64,000 nucleotides of DNA from Polytrichum commune (GCA_950295325.1 OX485804.1:29140001-29204000); one strand, 5' to 3'. Counted from the first letter of the stretch, positions 33,556-45,829 are shown. Translations and numbers: made by a program. Notes: a model not told the origin generated them from the letters alone.

Positions 33556-36217
33556 TGATGGTTTTAGTGAACTGGAGCACTCATTCCATACATTTGACCG
33601 TGCTTGCTCCCTGGACCCACATAGCAATGCCAAGGAGTTGAGTTACGAATGTTATGACACAATTGAGATGAAATAACCATTAACACACAAGAGGTAGGTT
33701 TTTGACATGCTTGAGTGAGAAGTGCATATAGTTATATGCAACAATTCTCTCTTGCCTTTCTAGACTATGCAAATTTACTTGCATGTTTTACGAACACGTT
33801 ATTCATCCCTTGTTGGATCAACCCTTGAGAACTTCTTTCATCCCCCCTCGGTGGGGGGGGGGGCACTAGCAGTATTTTAGAAATGACGTGTAATAAAACA
33901 TAGGGTATTTAATATTCATATGAGGTAAAATTTTTGAAGAACTCTATATAAAATATAGGGGGCGAGTTAATGTTGAAAACCAATTGTAAAAAATATACCA
34001 TGCAATATAACATGTGTAATGGACCACATTTTTCATCATCAAAGAAGATGGAGGGCTCGGTTTTATTTCATGAAGGTTTCTCTTCGTTAAGGATACTTTG
34101 AGCTTCATTATGTTTAAATGTTGACACAAAGGGGTATATTTGAGACAATATTTGATATTTGAAATTCTTTTGCAAATATTGTACGAACTCCTGCTATCTT
34201 GCAAACATTGGACAATTGTGTTTCTTAACACACTAAATTTTAGGGTTGCACTCTACTTGCATTCTCCATTACAATCTTGTTGGTGTAATTAATTTTTATT
34301 GTGTTTTCTTCTTGCCATACCACAACAATGCAACCCCCCCCCCCCTTAGCTAAAAATTGAAGGCTATAAAAAATTCGTAAGAAAAATATGGTATTTAATA
34401 TTAAATACGTTCTAGATTTCTAACTACCAATAGGGTATTAAAATTTTAAGCTCAGTAGATTTTTCCTACTTTAAGGACTCCTAATGTTCTAATTCTTAAA
34501 GATAATACCCTCCTTGAAGATAAGTAGTTGTCCTAGGTGTCTCCAAAAATTTACTATGAGTGTCCCCCCCCCCCTCCCATGTTCCTTGGACTTGTCATCA
34601 TTGAAGGCCCATAGATGACCCAAAAATATCCCAAAGGTGGCATTCTTTGTGGCAATACAAAGTAATCATCTTAAAGCCAACTTTGCATTTGTCAAATGTA
34701 GCAAGTTGGTGTGGGGTGTGCACATGTTTCTTTTTGTCATATACATAATCAAAATTCTACCTAGAGATCTTGAAGGTATGAGTATATGTTCGTATGATTT
34801 AGATTTAATCTAGTTATGTGATTTTAAAGTTCTAAACAACTTCAACACAATGCATTAAGGTAAGTGGACCTAAAACGGTCACATAGTGGATTGATATAAT
34901 GTTTCATGTCCCATTCATGTTAAGTACTTGAATGCTAAACCCATATTCTTATTGTGCATTGATATTAATCTTCAGTCAATAGATTTCCCACTAAGCAATG
35001 TTTTCTATTCATTTTTATTTTACAATAATTTAAAATCCATTGATTTCTTATATTAGCGATCACTACCTAAATATATGCAAATGATTGCAATAGATGTGTG
35101 AGGATTACAAGTGAAAGACTGTGAAGTGAGAGTGGAGCAATCCTTGTGATCACAAGTATACATAAGGGTATGTGGTCCTCAAAGTGTCACCCCCAATGTT
35201 TTTGTTGATTTTGGGGTTCTTTATCTTTTGGAAATTTGTAAGAATATTAGCCTAGGTTAGCAAATGGGTTGGAAACATGCCCGTCAATTGATGGATTGAT
35301 TTATATTCATGACTCCTATACATCGTCAAATTGCATTGCAACATTCTTTTTTTGGTGTTCATAGGGGGGTCCATTGATGTTGGATTCTCACGAGAAACCC
35401 ACCTTATAATGAGTAGTATTGCATGTAAGAGTATTCTATTGAATGAGGATATTGCTCACGTTTTGTGGAACAATTCTACACCGCCTCGTTGAGCATGTAG
35501 ATCCTAGATTAGCCATTATGATTGGTCAAAGTTGATGATCTTCTTAAAACCATTCTTACATCCTTCGTACACCGCCACTATGATGAGCCAAGGTGGTGTT
35601 ATTTTGTACTTCATACGACATATGATAAGTGGCTCTTATCTTTGGGTTACTTAATGCACTATCGCACTAACTTATTTATGATTCTTTTAAAGATGAGTGT
35701 ATAGATATCCCTTCAAGGTAGGTGCTACTTTTAGGCACACATACCTTACAAACAAACAAAAAACGAGTCCTTGTCCCAAGGTGGTTTAACAAGTGGGTCC
35801 ATTCCATGCTACGATGGGTAGATTGGTGGAGTTTGTCTTGGGACTTTTTCCAAATGAGTGGAAGAATTTCTTGTAGCATGGGATATTGAGCTTCCCCAGA
35901 TTAGAGTTCCAACTTCCCACCAACTTAGAAGTTTGGGCACTTAACATTCTTTCTTTCCATGTCAACACTTTATACCATATACATCAAGAAACATGCATGA
36001 CTTACCATTGTCGGTTCCTTAACTTCCACTTGTGTGGCGAATACTAGAAGGGCGCATGCAAAAACCATCCAAATTCTCACTTTATACCACACATACTTAG
36101 CTAGATCAAGGGATGTTGATGTTTTATTTAATTTACTTAGAAACTCGTAAGTTCATTTTCTTAAAATCTTCATCGTGAACATAGACAATTGCAATATAAC
36201 TTTTAATCTACTCCACA
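33556..36217 (-). repeat. Left copy of a 2-kb direct repeat flanking the copia relic (LTR-like)
   Basis: It is matched by 39379-41316. Both copies start TGATGGTTTTAGT and end CTACTCCACA, that is, TG...CA termini as in LTRs. The last 1572 bp (34647-36218) appear identical to 39746-41317 at a constant offset of 5099, whereas the first 285 bp are clearly diverged. This copy carries a 736-bp insertion (33842-34577). No 5-bp TSD, primer-binding site or polypurine tract was recognised, so LTR status is tentative. Confidence 0.65.
33842..34577. mobile_element. CACTA-like insertion in the left repeat copy (3-bp TSD)
   Basis: The empty site is visible in the right repeat copy near 39660 (TTTCATGTTCCTTGG). 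Here the same site reads TTTCAT, then 736 bp, then CATGTTCCTTGG, so CAT is duplicated. The insert has poly-G/C ends followed by CACTAGCAGTA at the left and the inverse of CACTCATAGTA at the right. A 3-bp TSD and CACT termini suggest the CACTA (En/Spm) superfamily, though the outer poly-C/G tract is atypical. Confidence 0.5.
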
Positions 36218-38145
36218 ATAATGATTCTAATAGATTCTCTTGTGTGACTATTGACTGTTAGAAACAATGAAGACCCCACGTATATTGAGGTTTCTACACC
36301 TCCTCTCATTCGTGACAAAGACTCAAAACACTCTCAATTTTGTGTTAGTGGCCATGGCGAGGGTAGAAATAGAATCAATTCGAACCTTGTGTGAGTGGGC
36401 TTGGAGGTTGTCACTTTGGCAAACCTTTTTAATAGCAACATGGAGCTTCTACTTATTTCTCTGTAAGTTGCACAATTGTGTCGTAGTTTTTGTGGGTAGG
36501 TGGTTCATTTCAACACTTGAAAGCGATGGAGATTTGGTGAGTTGTGAAAGTTCTTAAGTCGATCCTTGCAACTCAACAAGAAGTAGTCCAAATTTCTATG
36601 GTCTATAGGATGAACCAATGTGTTCTTATAAATAAATTCATTATGTGATCCATTCCAAACCGAGTTGAGCTCTCAACCTCTCGAATGTAACTCTACCCAA
36701 CAGCTTAGTCAGAATGATGGCCAATTGGTCTTTAGTAGAAACATAATCTAGAGTAAACAAACATGATGTCACTATTTCTCGAATGAAGTGGTGTTGGGCA
36801 TCTACATGTTTTGTCTGAGAATGAAAAATTGGGTTGTAATCTAACTTCGTACTTCCCTTATTGTCCCCAAAAGTCATTGTTGGAGTTGTGCCTTGAAGTA
36901 CTTAGATTTCTTGGAGCAATCTATGCAACCATATTGGCCTCCTTTGTTCCTTATGTGAATTAATGCCATGTATTTAACTTCAGTTGAAGAGGGTGCTACT
37001 GTAGTTTTTTTTTTTTTGCTATTCCAAGTAATGGGCATTTCTCCCAACCTAAAGAGATATTTTGTAGTGGATGTTCTATCATGTGAATCTCCTACCCAAT
37101 TTGTGTATGCATGTCTAGTTAAGATATCTCAATCTCCTTGTTTGTAACATAGACCTAGGTTCTTGATCCCCTTCAAATATCTAAAGATGTGTTTAACTAC
37201 TAGCATATGAGGTACTTGTGGTTGGTTCATGTATCCACTAACAATGCTAACTCAATAAGCTATATCAAGTCTAGAGTGATTTAAATAGATAAATTTTCCC
37301 ACCATTCTCTAATATAGTTTTGCATCAACATAGCGTTGCTCCATATCTATTTAAAGTTTAGTCTCTTTCAAGATAGGAGTGGGGGAAGGATTGCACTCAA
37401 TGAGTTCAAACTCCTCCAATGTAGTTGTTATGTACCTCCTCTGAGTCATAATAACTCCATGCTCATGCAATATGGCCCAATTCCTAGTGAGTGAGAAAGA
37501 ATTCCTAGGTCTGTCATAGTGTTTCTTGATGTCTTCTCACATCCAATTTATTTTCTCAACATGATCACCAATCATATAGAGATCATCTACGTAAAGCATT
37601 GAATAAAGTTATTCTCCTTCCTTCTTCAAAATAATAGAGATTGTAGTCAACATCTGATGTTAACAATCACTTCTCACTCAAGAAAGAGTCTATCTTAATA
37701 TATCATGCCCTAGGGGCTTGTTTAATCCCATAAAGAGCCTTAAGAAGCCTACATACAATTTTTTCTTTTCTTGGCATTCCATACCACTTTGGTTGCTCAA
37801 TATAGAGAACTTGGATAATGTCTCCATTGAGGAATGCAGTGACTGCATTCAAATGGAAATCTTTCACCCCATATGAGCAGCTAGAGCCACTAATGTGCGT
37901 AGAGTGTTCCATTTGAACACTGGTGCAAAAATCTCTTCAACATTCTCCCCTTCTTTTTGATGGAAACTTCTAGCTCCTAGTCGAGCCTTCAATTTTGCGA
38001 TATTTCCTACCTAATCATTTTTCACCTTATACACCCACTTGGTCATATTAGGAGTACGTCCTAGGAGCAAAAGAACTATTTCCCATGTATGATTATCATA
38101 AATTGATTGCATTTCCATGTCCATTGTTTTTTGCCACCCTAAATG

Positions 38146-39231
38146 CCCGGGTACGCAACTCCCGTATTATACGGTCCTAATTATAATCACTTATAATATG
38201 TTTTAGTCCAATATTGAGTGATACAATTTGTTTTAATGTAGGAAACCCTTGTAGCCCTTCTAACAAGGAATCCAAAAATGTAATTATATATAGGAAATGA
38301 ATATATTTTGAAGCATATAATTGCATTAAAAACCTAATTATATGAAATTTTTAATGCATGTACCATAGGTCAAACTACCCAACTTTTTGGATTTTTTAAT
38401 AAAATTTTAACATTGTGAATGACTTATAATTTTAATGGGAGGCAACTATTCGTGGCTTATAATTCTAATTGGAGGCAAATATTCGTGTGGATTTTTTTAA
38501 ATTATGTATAGGCAACTTACTGGTCTAACTGTTGGGATAGAAAACTAATGATTTGTGTTAGGATACAGTTGAGGTATGTATTTTTAAGACCATATACATC
38601 ATATGGTGCCCCAACTACGTACTCAAGGGTATCATGGGGTATTTCGAAATATCATGGGTTCCCGGTTTAGGGTTAGGGCTTAGGGTTTGAGGCTTCTATA
38701 TATTCACTTTGAAGCTTTTGTGTTCGGTTTTGGAGCCTTTGTGTCTTTGCTTTGGAGCCTTTGTGTCGTCGCTTTGGAGTGTGCTTGTGCTCATTTGGGA
38801 GGGTCATCCTTGGCTTAAACAAACACATGGATTGTGAGATGAAGCGTAGAGGCTCATGTAGTGGAGGTAGAGATAGGGAGAAGGAATATGTTACACCTGT
38901 AATTGCCACAACTCCTTCCAAAAGAGGGAGACCTCGAAAGGACCCTCTATCATTTGTGAATATTAATCTGACATCTACATTGAATACCCCTCTTAGACGC
39001 TTTACAAGGTTAAAAAACTAGGTGTTTCAATTGTTTATATACGTTGGAGTCTTTTTTTAATAAATATGCAACCCAACTTTTTTTTCATCTCATTTTATTT
39101 AATTCAGTCTTCACCCAACTTTTTGATCATTTTAATTTGATATAATTTAATATAAATTTTACAAAAGCCGTCCTCTAAGCCGTTTTTAATACGATGCCCC
39201 CTGCGTATAATATGGGAGTTGTGTACCTGGG
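38146..39231 (+). mobile_element. hAT-like TIR element, copy B (1086 bp), inserted in copia pol
   Basis: Its ends match those of copy A (CCCGGGTACGCAACTCCC at left; inverse at right with one change), in opposite orientation to copy A. The flanks share TAAATG, a degraded TSD. Copia coding sequence continues on both sides. A TATATAT box at 38696-38703 precedes the AT-hook ORF, and a 20-bp deletion relative to copy A lies upstream of the ORF. Confidence 0.75.
38827..39021 (+). CDS. AT-hook-like ORF of element copy B (64 aa)
   Basis: Differs from the ORF of copy A by one residue in 64 (Leu48 against Pro48). It keeps KRGRPRKDP and the basic tail RRFTRLKN. The intact frame in both copies could reflect selection or simply recent divergence. 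Confidence 0.4.
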   Translation: MDCEMKRRGSCSGGRDREKEYVTPVIATTPSKRGRPRKDPLSFVNINLTSTLNTPLRRFTRLKN

Positions 39232-39378
39232 ATAAATGAGTAGCAAACTCAAGAAAGCTTTGAGTTTCTTGGACATCATAACATATCTCTTGGGAAGAGA
39301 GAAGAGCGGAATAAACCAAGAAAAATCCAATTTAAACAACAGTTTGCTAATGCTTTTAAACGTTTCACCAAAAAAAAA

Positions 39379-41316
39379 TGATGGTTTTAGTATACCGGAG
39401 CACTAGTTCCGTATACTTGACCGTGCTTGCTTCTTAAACCCACATAGCAATGTAAAAGAGTTGAGTTGCGAATGTTATGACAATTGAGATGAAGTAACCT
39501 TACATTCGCTTACAAGGCGTCAATTTTTGACATGCGTAAGTGAGAGGTGCATATGTACGCAACAATTCTCTCTTGCCTTTCTAGAGTATGCAACTTTACT
39601 TGCATGTTGTATGAACATGTTATTCATCCCATGTTGGATTAAGCATTGAGAACTTCTTTCATGTTCCTTGGACTTGTCATCATTGAGGGCCCTTTCACGA
39701 GGCCCGTAGATGACCAAAAAAAATAAAAATCCATAAGGGCATTCCTTGTGGCAATACAAAGTAATCATCTTAAAGCCAACTTTGCATTTGTCAAATGTAG
39801 CAAGTTGGTGTGGGGTGTGCACATGTTTCTTTTTGTCATATACATAATCAAAATTCTACCTAGAGATCTTGAAGGTATGAGTATATGTTCGTATGATTTA
39901 GATTTAATCTAGTTATGTGATTTTAAAGTTCTAAACAACTTCAACACAATGCATTAAGGTAAGTGGACCTAAAACGGTCACATAGTGGATTGATATAATG
40001 TTTCATGTCCCATTCATGTTAAGTACTTGAATGCTAAACCCATATTCTTATTGTGCATTGATATTAATCTTCAGTCAATAGATTTCCCACTAAGCAATGT
40101 TTTCTATTCATTTTTATTTTACAATAATTTAAAATCCATTGATTTCTTATATTAGCGATCACTACCTAAATATATGCAAATGATTGCAATAGATGTGTGA
40201 GGATTACAAGTGAAAGACTGTGAAGTGAGAGTGGAGCAATCCTTGTGATCACAAGTATACATAAGGGTATGTGGTCCTCAAAGTGTCACCCCCAATGTTT
40301 TTGTTGATTTTGGGGTTCTTTATCTTTTGGAAATTTGTAAGAATATTAGCCTAGGTTAGCAAATGGGTTGGAAACATGCCCGTCAATTGATGGATTGATT
40401 TATATTCATGACTCCTATACATCGTCAAATTGCATTGCAACATTCTTTTTTTGGTGTTCATAGGGGGGTCCATTGATGTTGGATTCTCACGAGAAACCCA
40501 CCTTATAATGAGTAGTATTGCATGTAAGAGTATTCTATTGAATGAGGATATTGCTCACGTTTTGTGGAACAATTCTACACCGCCTCGTTGAGCATGTAGA
40601 TCCTAGATTAGCCATTATGATTGGTCAAAGTTGATGATCTTCTTAAAACCATTCTTACATCCTTCGTACACCGCCACTATGATGAGCCAAGGTGGTGTTA
40701 TTTTGTACTTCATACGACATATGATAAGTGGCTCTTATCTTTGGGTTACTTAATGCACTATCGCACTAACTTATTTATGATTCTTTTAAAGATGAGTGTA
40801 TAGATATCCCTTCAAGGTAGGTGCTACTTTTAGGCACACATACCTTACAAACAAACAAAAAACGAGTCCTTGTCCCAAGGTGGTTTAACAAGTGGGTCCA
40901 TTCCATGCTACGATGGGTAGATTGGTGGAGTTTGTCTTGGGACTTTTTCCAAATGAGTGGAAGAATTTCTTGTAGCATGGGATATTGAGCTTCCCCAGAT
41001 TAGAGTTCCAACTTCCCACCAACTTAGAAGTTTGGGCACTTAACATTCTTTCTTTCCATGTCAACACTTTATACCATATACATCAAGAAACATGCATGAC
41101 TTACCATTGTCGGTTCCTTAACTTCCACTTGTGTGGCGAATACTAGAAGGGCGCATGCAAAAACCATCCAAATTCTCACTTTATACCACACATACTTAGC
41201 TAGATCAAGGGATGTTGATGTTTTATTTAATTTACTTAGAAACTCGTAAGTTCATTTTCTTAAAATCTTCATCGTGAACATAGACAATTGCAATATAACT
41301 TTTAATCTACTCCACA
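39379..41316 (-). repeat. Right copy of the 2-kb direct repeat (LTR-like)
   Basis: Partner of 33556-36217. It lacks the 736-bp insertion and so gives the pre-insertion state. Short ORFs shared by both copies (for example 40621-40803) are identical but have no recognised function. Confidence 0.65.
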
Positions 41317-42240
41317 AGACTTCGGCATATTGTATTCTCACTCATGTAATCAGTGACCCAACTCGCGATTAGGGTGCTCATCCCTAGACTATTACAATAA
41401 CAGAAATGCTCATGAAACTAGAGAGGTGGATAGCTAGAACATCACAAGGGACTTGCCCTCTTGGATCGACATGTCGAGGGGCCAAGACACTCTCAATCAC
41501 GAGGAACAGTCCACGCGTCCCAAACTACTTGGTGAAGCAGTAGTGAATGTAAGAGTAAGCGAGAGAGAACTACCAAATACGAGCGAACCTCACATCATAA
41601 AAGCCTTGAAATAACATGGTGTTTGGCTGTTACTTGTTCTAGTTGACGTGACATCGCGGTCATCTTGAAAGACCCAAATTATCAAGTCTAGACAGAGTCA
41701 TTTGAAATACATCATCCACAAACCTATAGGGGGATTTATCATGCACGACAACCTCACTTTCATCCAATATACAAGCCCTAAAATCAAAATACAATGTGGA
41801 TGCTACTTCCAGTAGTTGATATGACACCGTGATTAGCTTCAAAGACCCCGAAGTAGTCTAGACGAAGTCATTTGAGATGAATCGGCCACAAACCAACCTT
41901 AAAGAGGGCAAGTTTATATGTTGGATGGATGAGAGATGAACGCTCATATGCCATAATTCCTCTTGCTGTAGGAGCAGAGCCTTCGTGCCCGTTTGTTTTC
42001 CTTTTTCATCCACCTCCTCCATAGCCACTCCAGCGCCATAGCTGTAGCCATAGCCATCCTTCCACCCCGCCCGCGATCGCGCAAGGGAGCTCGATCGGAG
42101 CAGAGCGGAGGACATTTGTTGTGGCCTGCTACGGATCCAGCAACGGGGCGCAGAAAGTTTCTGTGCACCGACAGCGGTGGGGGAAGGGACGGGAAGGCGA
42201 GAATCGTCATCAGCGTTATTAGGGCTTGGTAGGGTTTGGT
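41317..42240. other. PIG-Y upstream region with a tandem duplication
   Basis: A degenerate direct repeat with a period of about 175 bp lies at about 41640-41913. Shared blocks are AGTTGA(C/T)(G/A)TGACA, AAAGACCC, AGTCTAGAC, AGTCATTTGA and CCACAAACC. From about 42000 the DNA becomes GC-rich, as expected for a promoter/5' UTR. Antisense ORFs here are composition shadows. Confidence 0.55.
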
Positions 42241-43528
42241 ATGGATGGGAGGCCCGGGCCAGCGCTCTTCCGACTGCCATCGCTAGCGCGGAGGTCGCTC
42301 GTAGCACCGCAGCAGCTTCTCGGCTGTGGAATCGCGCTCATCGTCGTCGGTGTCCTCGGATTCTCGCTCATTCTGTATGCCACACTTCTGTCCAAGCTTC
42401 TTCCTCCATCTGGCATTCCTCTCCTCGACGCCGTTCGAAGCGACTGGTAGGCTTACTGCCCTTGTGTACTCTTTTGTCTCCGCCGATTGTTGTAGGCGTA
42501 GCTGAAAGGATCTGTGAGCAATCTCTGGAGGGACGCAAACCAGGTTAGGTAGTGTTGTTCCCCTGTTGTTGCAAAATTGCAAGTCTAGTGCAGATCCACG
42601 ATGTGTCGCACCTCTTGTGACCATAGGGTCACAGGTTGCCTGTAATTTTGCATGGCGAGAATGGAGAGCCTGAAGCATCCAGATGGTTTGCATCGCTCTG
42701 AAGCATCCATCGTGATGTGGTTAGAGATGCCGTTTGATGAAGTGGCAGACTCAAATGCGTGTTCCTTGAGTAGAGAAGCTCCAAATGTGGTAATGTAGGA
42801 TACAGGTACTGAGAAGGTCAACATGTGACTGTCTGTAGGCGAGGTGGCAGCAATGTAGTATCATTCCGTCGCCAGTCTGAACTACTTAGAGGATTTTAGT
42901 GTCTGGATGCCCCCTTTCCCCTATTGCCACGTATGGTTTAAGCTCCTTTAATAGCAACCTGTGGATTTACTAATGTGCGGATCTAGCAATTCACACGGGA
43001 GATGTGCTGCTTTTTCTCAGAAAAAGTTTAGATCCATTCATGCAGCTTTTATCTGCCGCAGCCAGATGGTTACACCATCTCAGTTACAGAAGGTGGACCA
43101 GAGAAAGAGAGGTGAGGTGTTGAGGGAACCTGTCGGCGGTGAGCAAAATGCCTTGGAGATCGTTCGGAGTTCAAAGTCTGAACCGAAACGCTTGGTTGGC
43201 TATCAATGCTCTTGGGTTTTTCCAGACTTTCCGTTAAACATCTCGGCAGGAAAATAAAGAGTGAAGCATCTGGGATGGGATCCCCGAGTCTATGCTTGTG
43301 CACACGCAATTTGTCTTTACATTGGTGATAATTCTGCATTGCATTGAGGTATTGTACGGTTATGATATCCTCGGTGTTGGCAGGAAATCATCAAGTTGTA
43401 CAGCGTGTTACTAACAGCTTTCTTCTTTGACCAGGTACTACAGTCTCGTGGTTCCACTAACGGGGCCTGTTATCTTGGTGGCGGTATATTGTCATTGGCT
43501 GAGCATGAAGCTGTTCAAACATGCTTGA
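42241..43528 (+). CDS. PIGY: PIG-Y-like subunit of GPI-GlcNAc transferase, 99 aa
   Basis: Small two-pass ER membrane protein. By family knowledge PIG-Y is a subunit of the complex that transfers GlcNAc to phosphatidylinositol, the first step of GPI-anchor synthesis. Two exons: 42241-42446 and 43435-43528, joined inside a Trp codon. TM1 is at about residues 29-50 (ALIVVGVLGFSLILYA), followed by a loop with SKLLPPSG. The second exon encodes WYYSLVVPLTGPVILVAVY as TM2 and the C-terminal signature WLSMKLFKHA. The human protein has FYSLLLPITIPV and a KLFRHN end, so the match covers the diagnostic part. The 988-bp intron contains a dispersed repeat (42836-42999). The ATG chosen is the first in frame after the GC-rich leader. 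Confidence 0.82.
42836..42999 (+). repeat. Dispersed repeat in the PIG-Y intron, partner of 16427-16592
   Basis: Same ordered blocks as the partner in the MTP leader, ending GATCTAGCAATTCACAC. Confidence 0.6.
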
Positions 43529-44107
43529 TTTGATATTCTTCTTGGCCGCTCAATTTTCTGGTACTACCTTCCTCAGTAAACTGGAATCACGTTGATGCTA
43601 ATGTCAATATGCTCAATCGTTGGTTGTGCACTTAGTCCCTCCCCTTGCCTCGTGTCTTTGGACTGCTTGCGATGGTCAAGTGAAGTGGGAGAGTTTTACT
43701 TGAATTCGTGCCACATGACTTTGACACCTGAATGGGATAGTCCTCATTATATGCCGTATATTTTCTTTATGCACTTACTCTACCCAGGGCATCTGGTGTC
43801 CAATAGTTTTTACACCTCGTTACTGAGATGCCAGTCCTACTCTATTGATATATATTTGTAAGTCTAGGTTTTTGATAAGGGTATTAATCATGCAAAGAAT
43901 TTTTTTGTGCAGATGTTTACATTTTGCCAAATGCCAAGGATTTCAGCTCGTTGAAAAAGTGGATAAATTCGTCCTAAAATTTATATAATTTGGAGAACAT
44001 ACAATTTTTGGCAATTTAAAGACAGATAGAGCATTCAAGAGTTCTCTGTACATTAAGTGCAGTCTTTCAGTCCCACAAAGAGAGTCCTTCAGGTCTTTTT
44101 GAGACAG
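43529..44107. other. Spacer between PIG-Y and the SCD2-like gene
   Basis: Contains the PIG-Y 3' UTR and the SCD2-like 5' region. CTTTTTGAGACAG directly before the ATG at 44108 could be a splice acceptor of a 5'-UTR intron. Confidence 0.45.
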
Positions 44108-45829
44108 ATGGCAGAGAGAGAAAGAAATGCGAGCCCCCTGCTGGGCAGGCAGAGGAGTACTGGAAGCCTCAGTGGGGCACCTTCTGGAGCATCATATTTA
44201 CATGCTCGCTCTAATTCACAGCCACAGTCTGGGTCAGGTACAACTATCAATTCACTGAAGAAGAGTCAGAATTATGCTGCCAAGGCTGCTGCAGCACGGC
44301 TGGCTCAGGTCATGCAAGCCAATCGAGAGTCTATTGATGATGAAGATGATGATGACATGCCTCGGTATAGCTCATATCTACCAAGTGCAAGGGATGCAAC
44401 AAGAGATCAGTCTCCCCAACTTATGAGGACTTATGATACTGCTCCTACAACTCTTGGGGCTACATTACGCCCGTCTGTAAATCCTCGAGGTTCTTTAAGG
44501 CCAACAAGTCTGGCTACTCCTTCCCCAGCAATCCAACGACCAAGGCCAGTATTGCCTATTGGCCCAGCTACATTGCGAACAGTAGATCCAGCACCAGAGC
44601 CCCTTGCTGATCGTGTGCGACGGTTTTCTAATGAGTTGCCAGTTGGTGGTGGGGGTCATGACATGTCAGGACCAACATCTAGGAGGGAAACAGCAGCTTT
44701 GCGAGATGAGATTGACATGCTCCAGGAAGAGAATGAGACTCTTCTGGATAAGCTTCGAAGTGTGGAAGAGAAACTTGCTGAAAAGGATCAGCGGTCACGT
44801 GAACTTGAGAAACAGGTAACAGCTCTTGGTGAAGGGATATCATTAGAGTCCCGCCTTCTGAACAGGAAGGAGCAATTTCTCAAGCAGCGAGAGGCAGCAT
44901 TGAAGGCAGCAAAGGAGAACAGCAAGGATGTGAAGGATGATGAAATTGCAGCATTGCGGCTTGAAGCTGAGGCTGCAAGGGACGAAGCAGTAGCAGCATC
45001 AGAGGGTGCAAGGGAGGCAGAGATAGAAGTGAAAGCACTGCGCACCATGACACATCGCATGATTCTTACTCAAGAAGAAATGGAAGAGGTAGTTCTGAAG
45101 CGCTGCTGGCTGGCACGGTATTGGACCTTGGCTGCCAAACAGGGGATACATCCTGAGATTGCAAACTCGAAGCAGGAGTTTTGGTCATCATTAGCACCTT
45201 TGCCTTATGAGGTGGTTTTATCTGCAGGACAGAGAGCAAAAGAGGAACCGCATCCACAAAGTCATTCCAATGCTTCTGCTGGTCAGAACAAAGGAAAAAC
45301 CAGGGATGTCAACGATATAACTGGGGAAGGTAACATTGAAAGCATGCTAGCTGTGGAGAAAGGCCTACGAGAGCTGGCTGCACTCAAAGTTGAAGATGCT
45401 GTTATGCTTGCGCTGGCTCGCCATCGGCAGCCAGGAGCTTCAGATCTTCGGAAGTCTGTTGATGGACAGAAACCACAAGAAGGTTTTGATCTAAGCCCTC
45501 AAGAGGTGGAAGACGTGCAGTTCAAGCAGGCATGGTTGGTCTATTTCTGGCGCAGGGCGAAGAACAATGGTGTAGAGGCTGACTATGCAGATGAATGCAT
45601 CCAACTCTGGATCAGCCGAACAATGCACCAACCAAATTTGCGTGATCTTGTAGATGTGGACCGGGGTTTGATGGAGTTAAGGAAACTTGGAATAGAGGAG
45701 CAGCTGTGGAATGTATCCCGCCGAGAGATTGCAAATGAAGCTGCCAATCAGAGGGTGGATGTGCTAGAAGTCTTGGCCCCAGCCAGCCTTCAGAGGGTCA
45801 GTAGTGCAGTAATGGTGAATGGCCAATAG
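44108..45829 (+). CDS. SCD2-like coiled-coil protein, 573 aa, intronless
   Basis: Resembles plant STOMATAL CYTOKINESIS DEFECTIVE 2, a cytosolic coiled-coil protein that by family knowledge works with the DENN protein SCD1 in clathrin-linked traffic and cytokinesis. The N-terminal 200 residues are low-complexity, Ser/Pro/Thr-rich and probably disordered ([33 protein letters not shown]). They are followed by an acidic run (DDEDDDD), a heptad-rich coiled coil from about residue 195 to 335 ([18 protein letters not shown]), then two related modules with [11 protein letters not shown] and [14 protein letters not shown]. The second module ends at the C-terminus. The whole frame is a single uninterrupted exon with no stop or frameshift. 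An upstream GTG-initiated extension was discarded because it is not a eukaryotic start. The family label is from memory of conserved segments. Confidence 0.85.
   Translation: MAERERNASPLLGRQRSTGSLSGAPSGASYLHARSNSQPQSGSGTTINSLKKSQNYAAKAAAARLAQVMQANRESIDDEDDDDMPRYSSYLPSARDATRDQSPQLMRTYDTAPTTLGATLRPSVNPRGSLRPTSLATPSPAIQRPRPVLPIGPATLRTVDPAPEPLADRVRRFSNELPVGGGGHDMSGPTSRRETAALRDEIDMLQEENETLLDKLRSVEEKLAEKDQRSRELEKQVTALGEGISLESRLLNRKEQFLKQREAALKAAKENSKDVKDDEIAALRLEAEAARDEAVAASEGAREAEIEVKALRTMTHRMILTQEEMEEVVLKRCWLARYWTLAAKQGIHPEIANSKQEFWSSLAPLPYEVVLSAGQRAKEEPHPQSHSNASAGQNKGKTRDVNDITGEGNIESMLAVEKGLRELAALKVEDAVMLALARHRQPGASDLRKSVDGQKPQEGFDLSPQEVEDVQFKQAWLVYFWRRAKNNGVEADYADECIQLWISRTMHQPNLRDLVDVDRGLMELRKLGIEEQLWNVSRREIANEAANQRVDVLEVLAPASLQRVSSAVMVNGQ

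Larger units (their letters stand above)
36640..39330 (-). pseudogene. Truncated Ty1/copia pol (reverse transcriptase and RNase H), split by a hAT-like element
   Basis: On the minus strand, RT marks are TAFLNGD and LYGIKQAPRA (37703-37912) and the active-site YVDD (37582-37593). RNase H marks with the tail TKHVDAQHHFIRE lie at 36641-36877. Several stops and frameshifts break the frame. The segment upstream of RT lies at 38146-left and resumes at 39232-39330 (FLEFATH), on the far side of the inserted element 38146-39231. Gag, protease and integrase are absent. Confidence 0.75.

Noticed and set aside
33556-41316. Complete LTR retrotransposon
   Set aside because: The direct repeats have TG...CA ends and flank copia pol, but no TSD, primer-binding site, polypurine tract, gag or integrase was found. 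It is described only as LTR-like.
41858-42307. 149-codon minus-strand ORF upstream of and overlapping PIG-Y
   Set aside because: Runs antisense through the PIG-Y promoter and first exon. GC-rich shadow without a family match.
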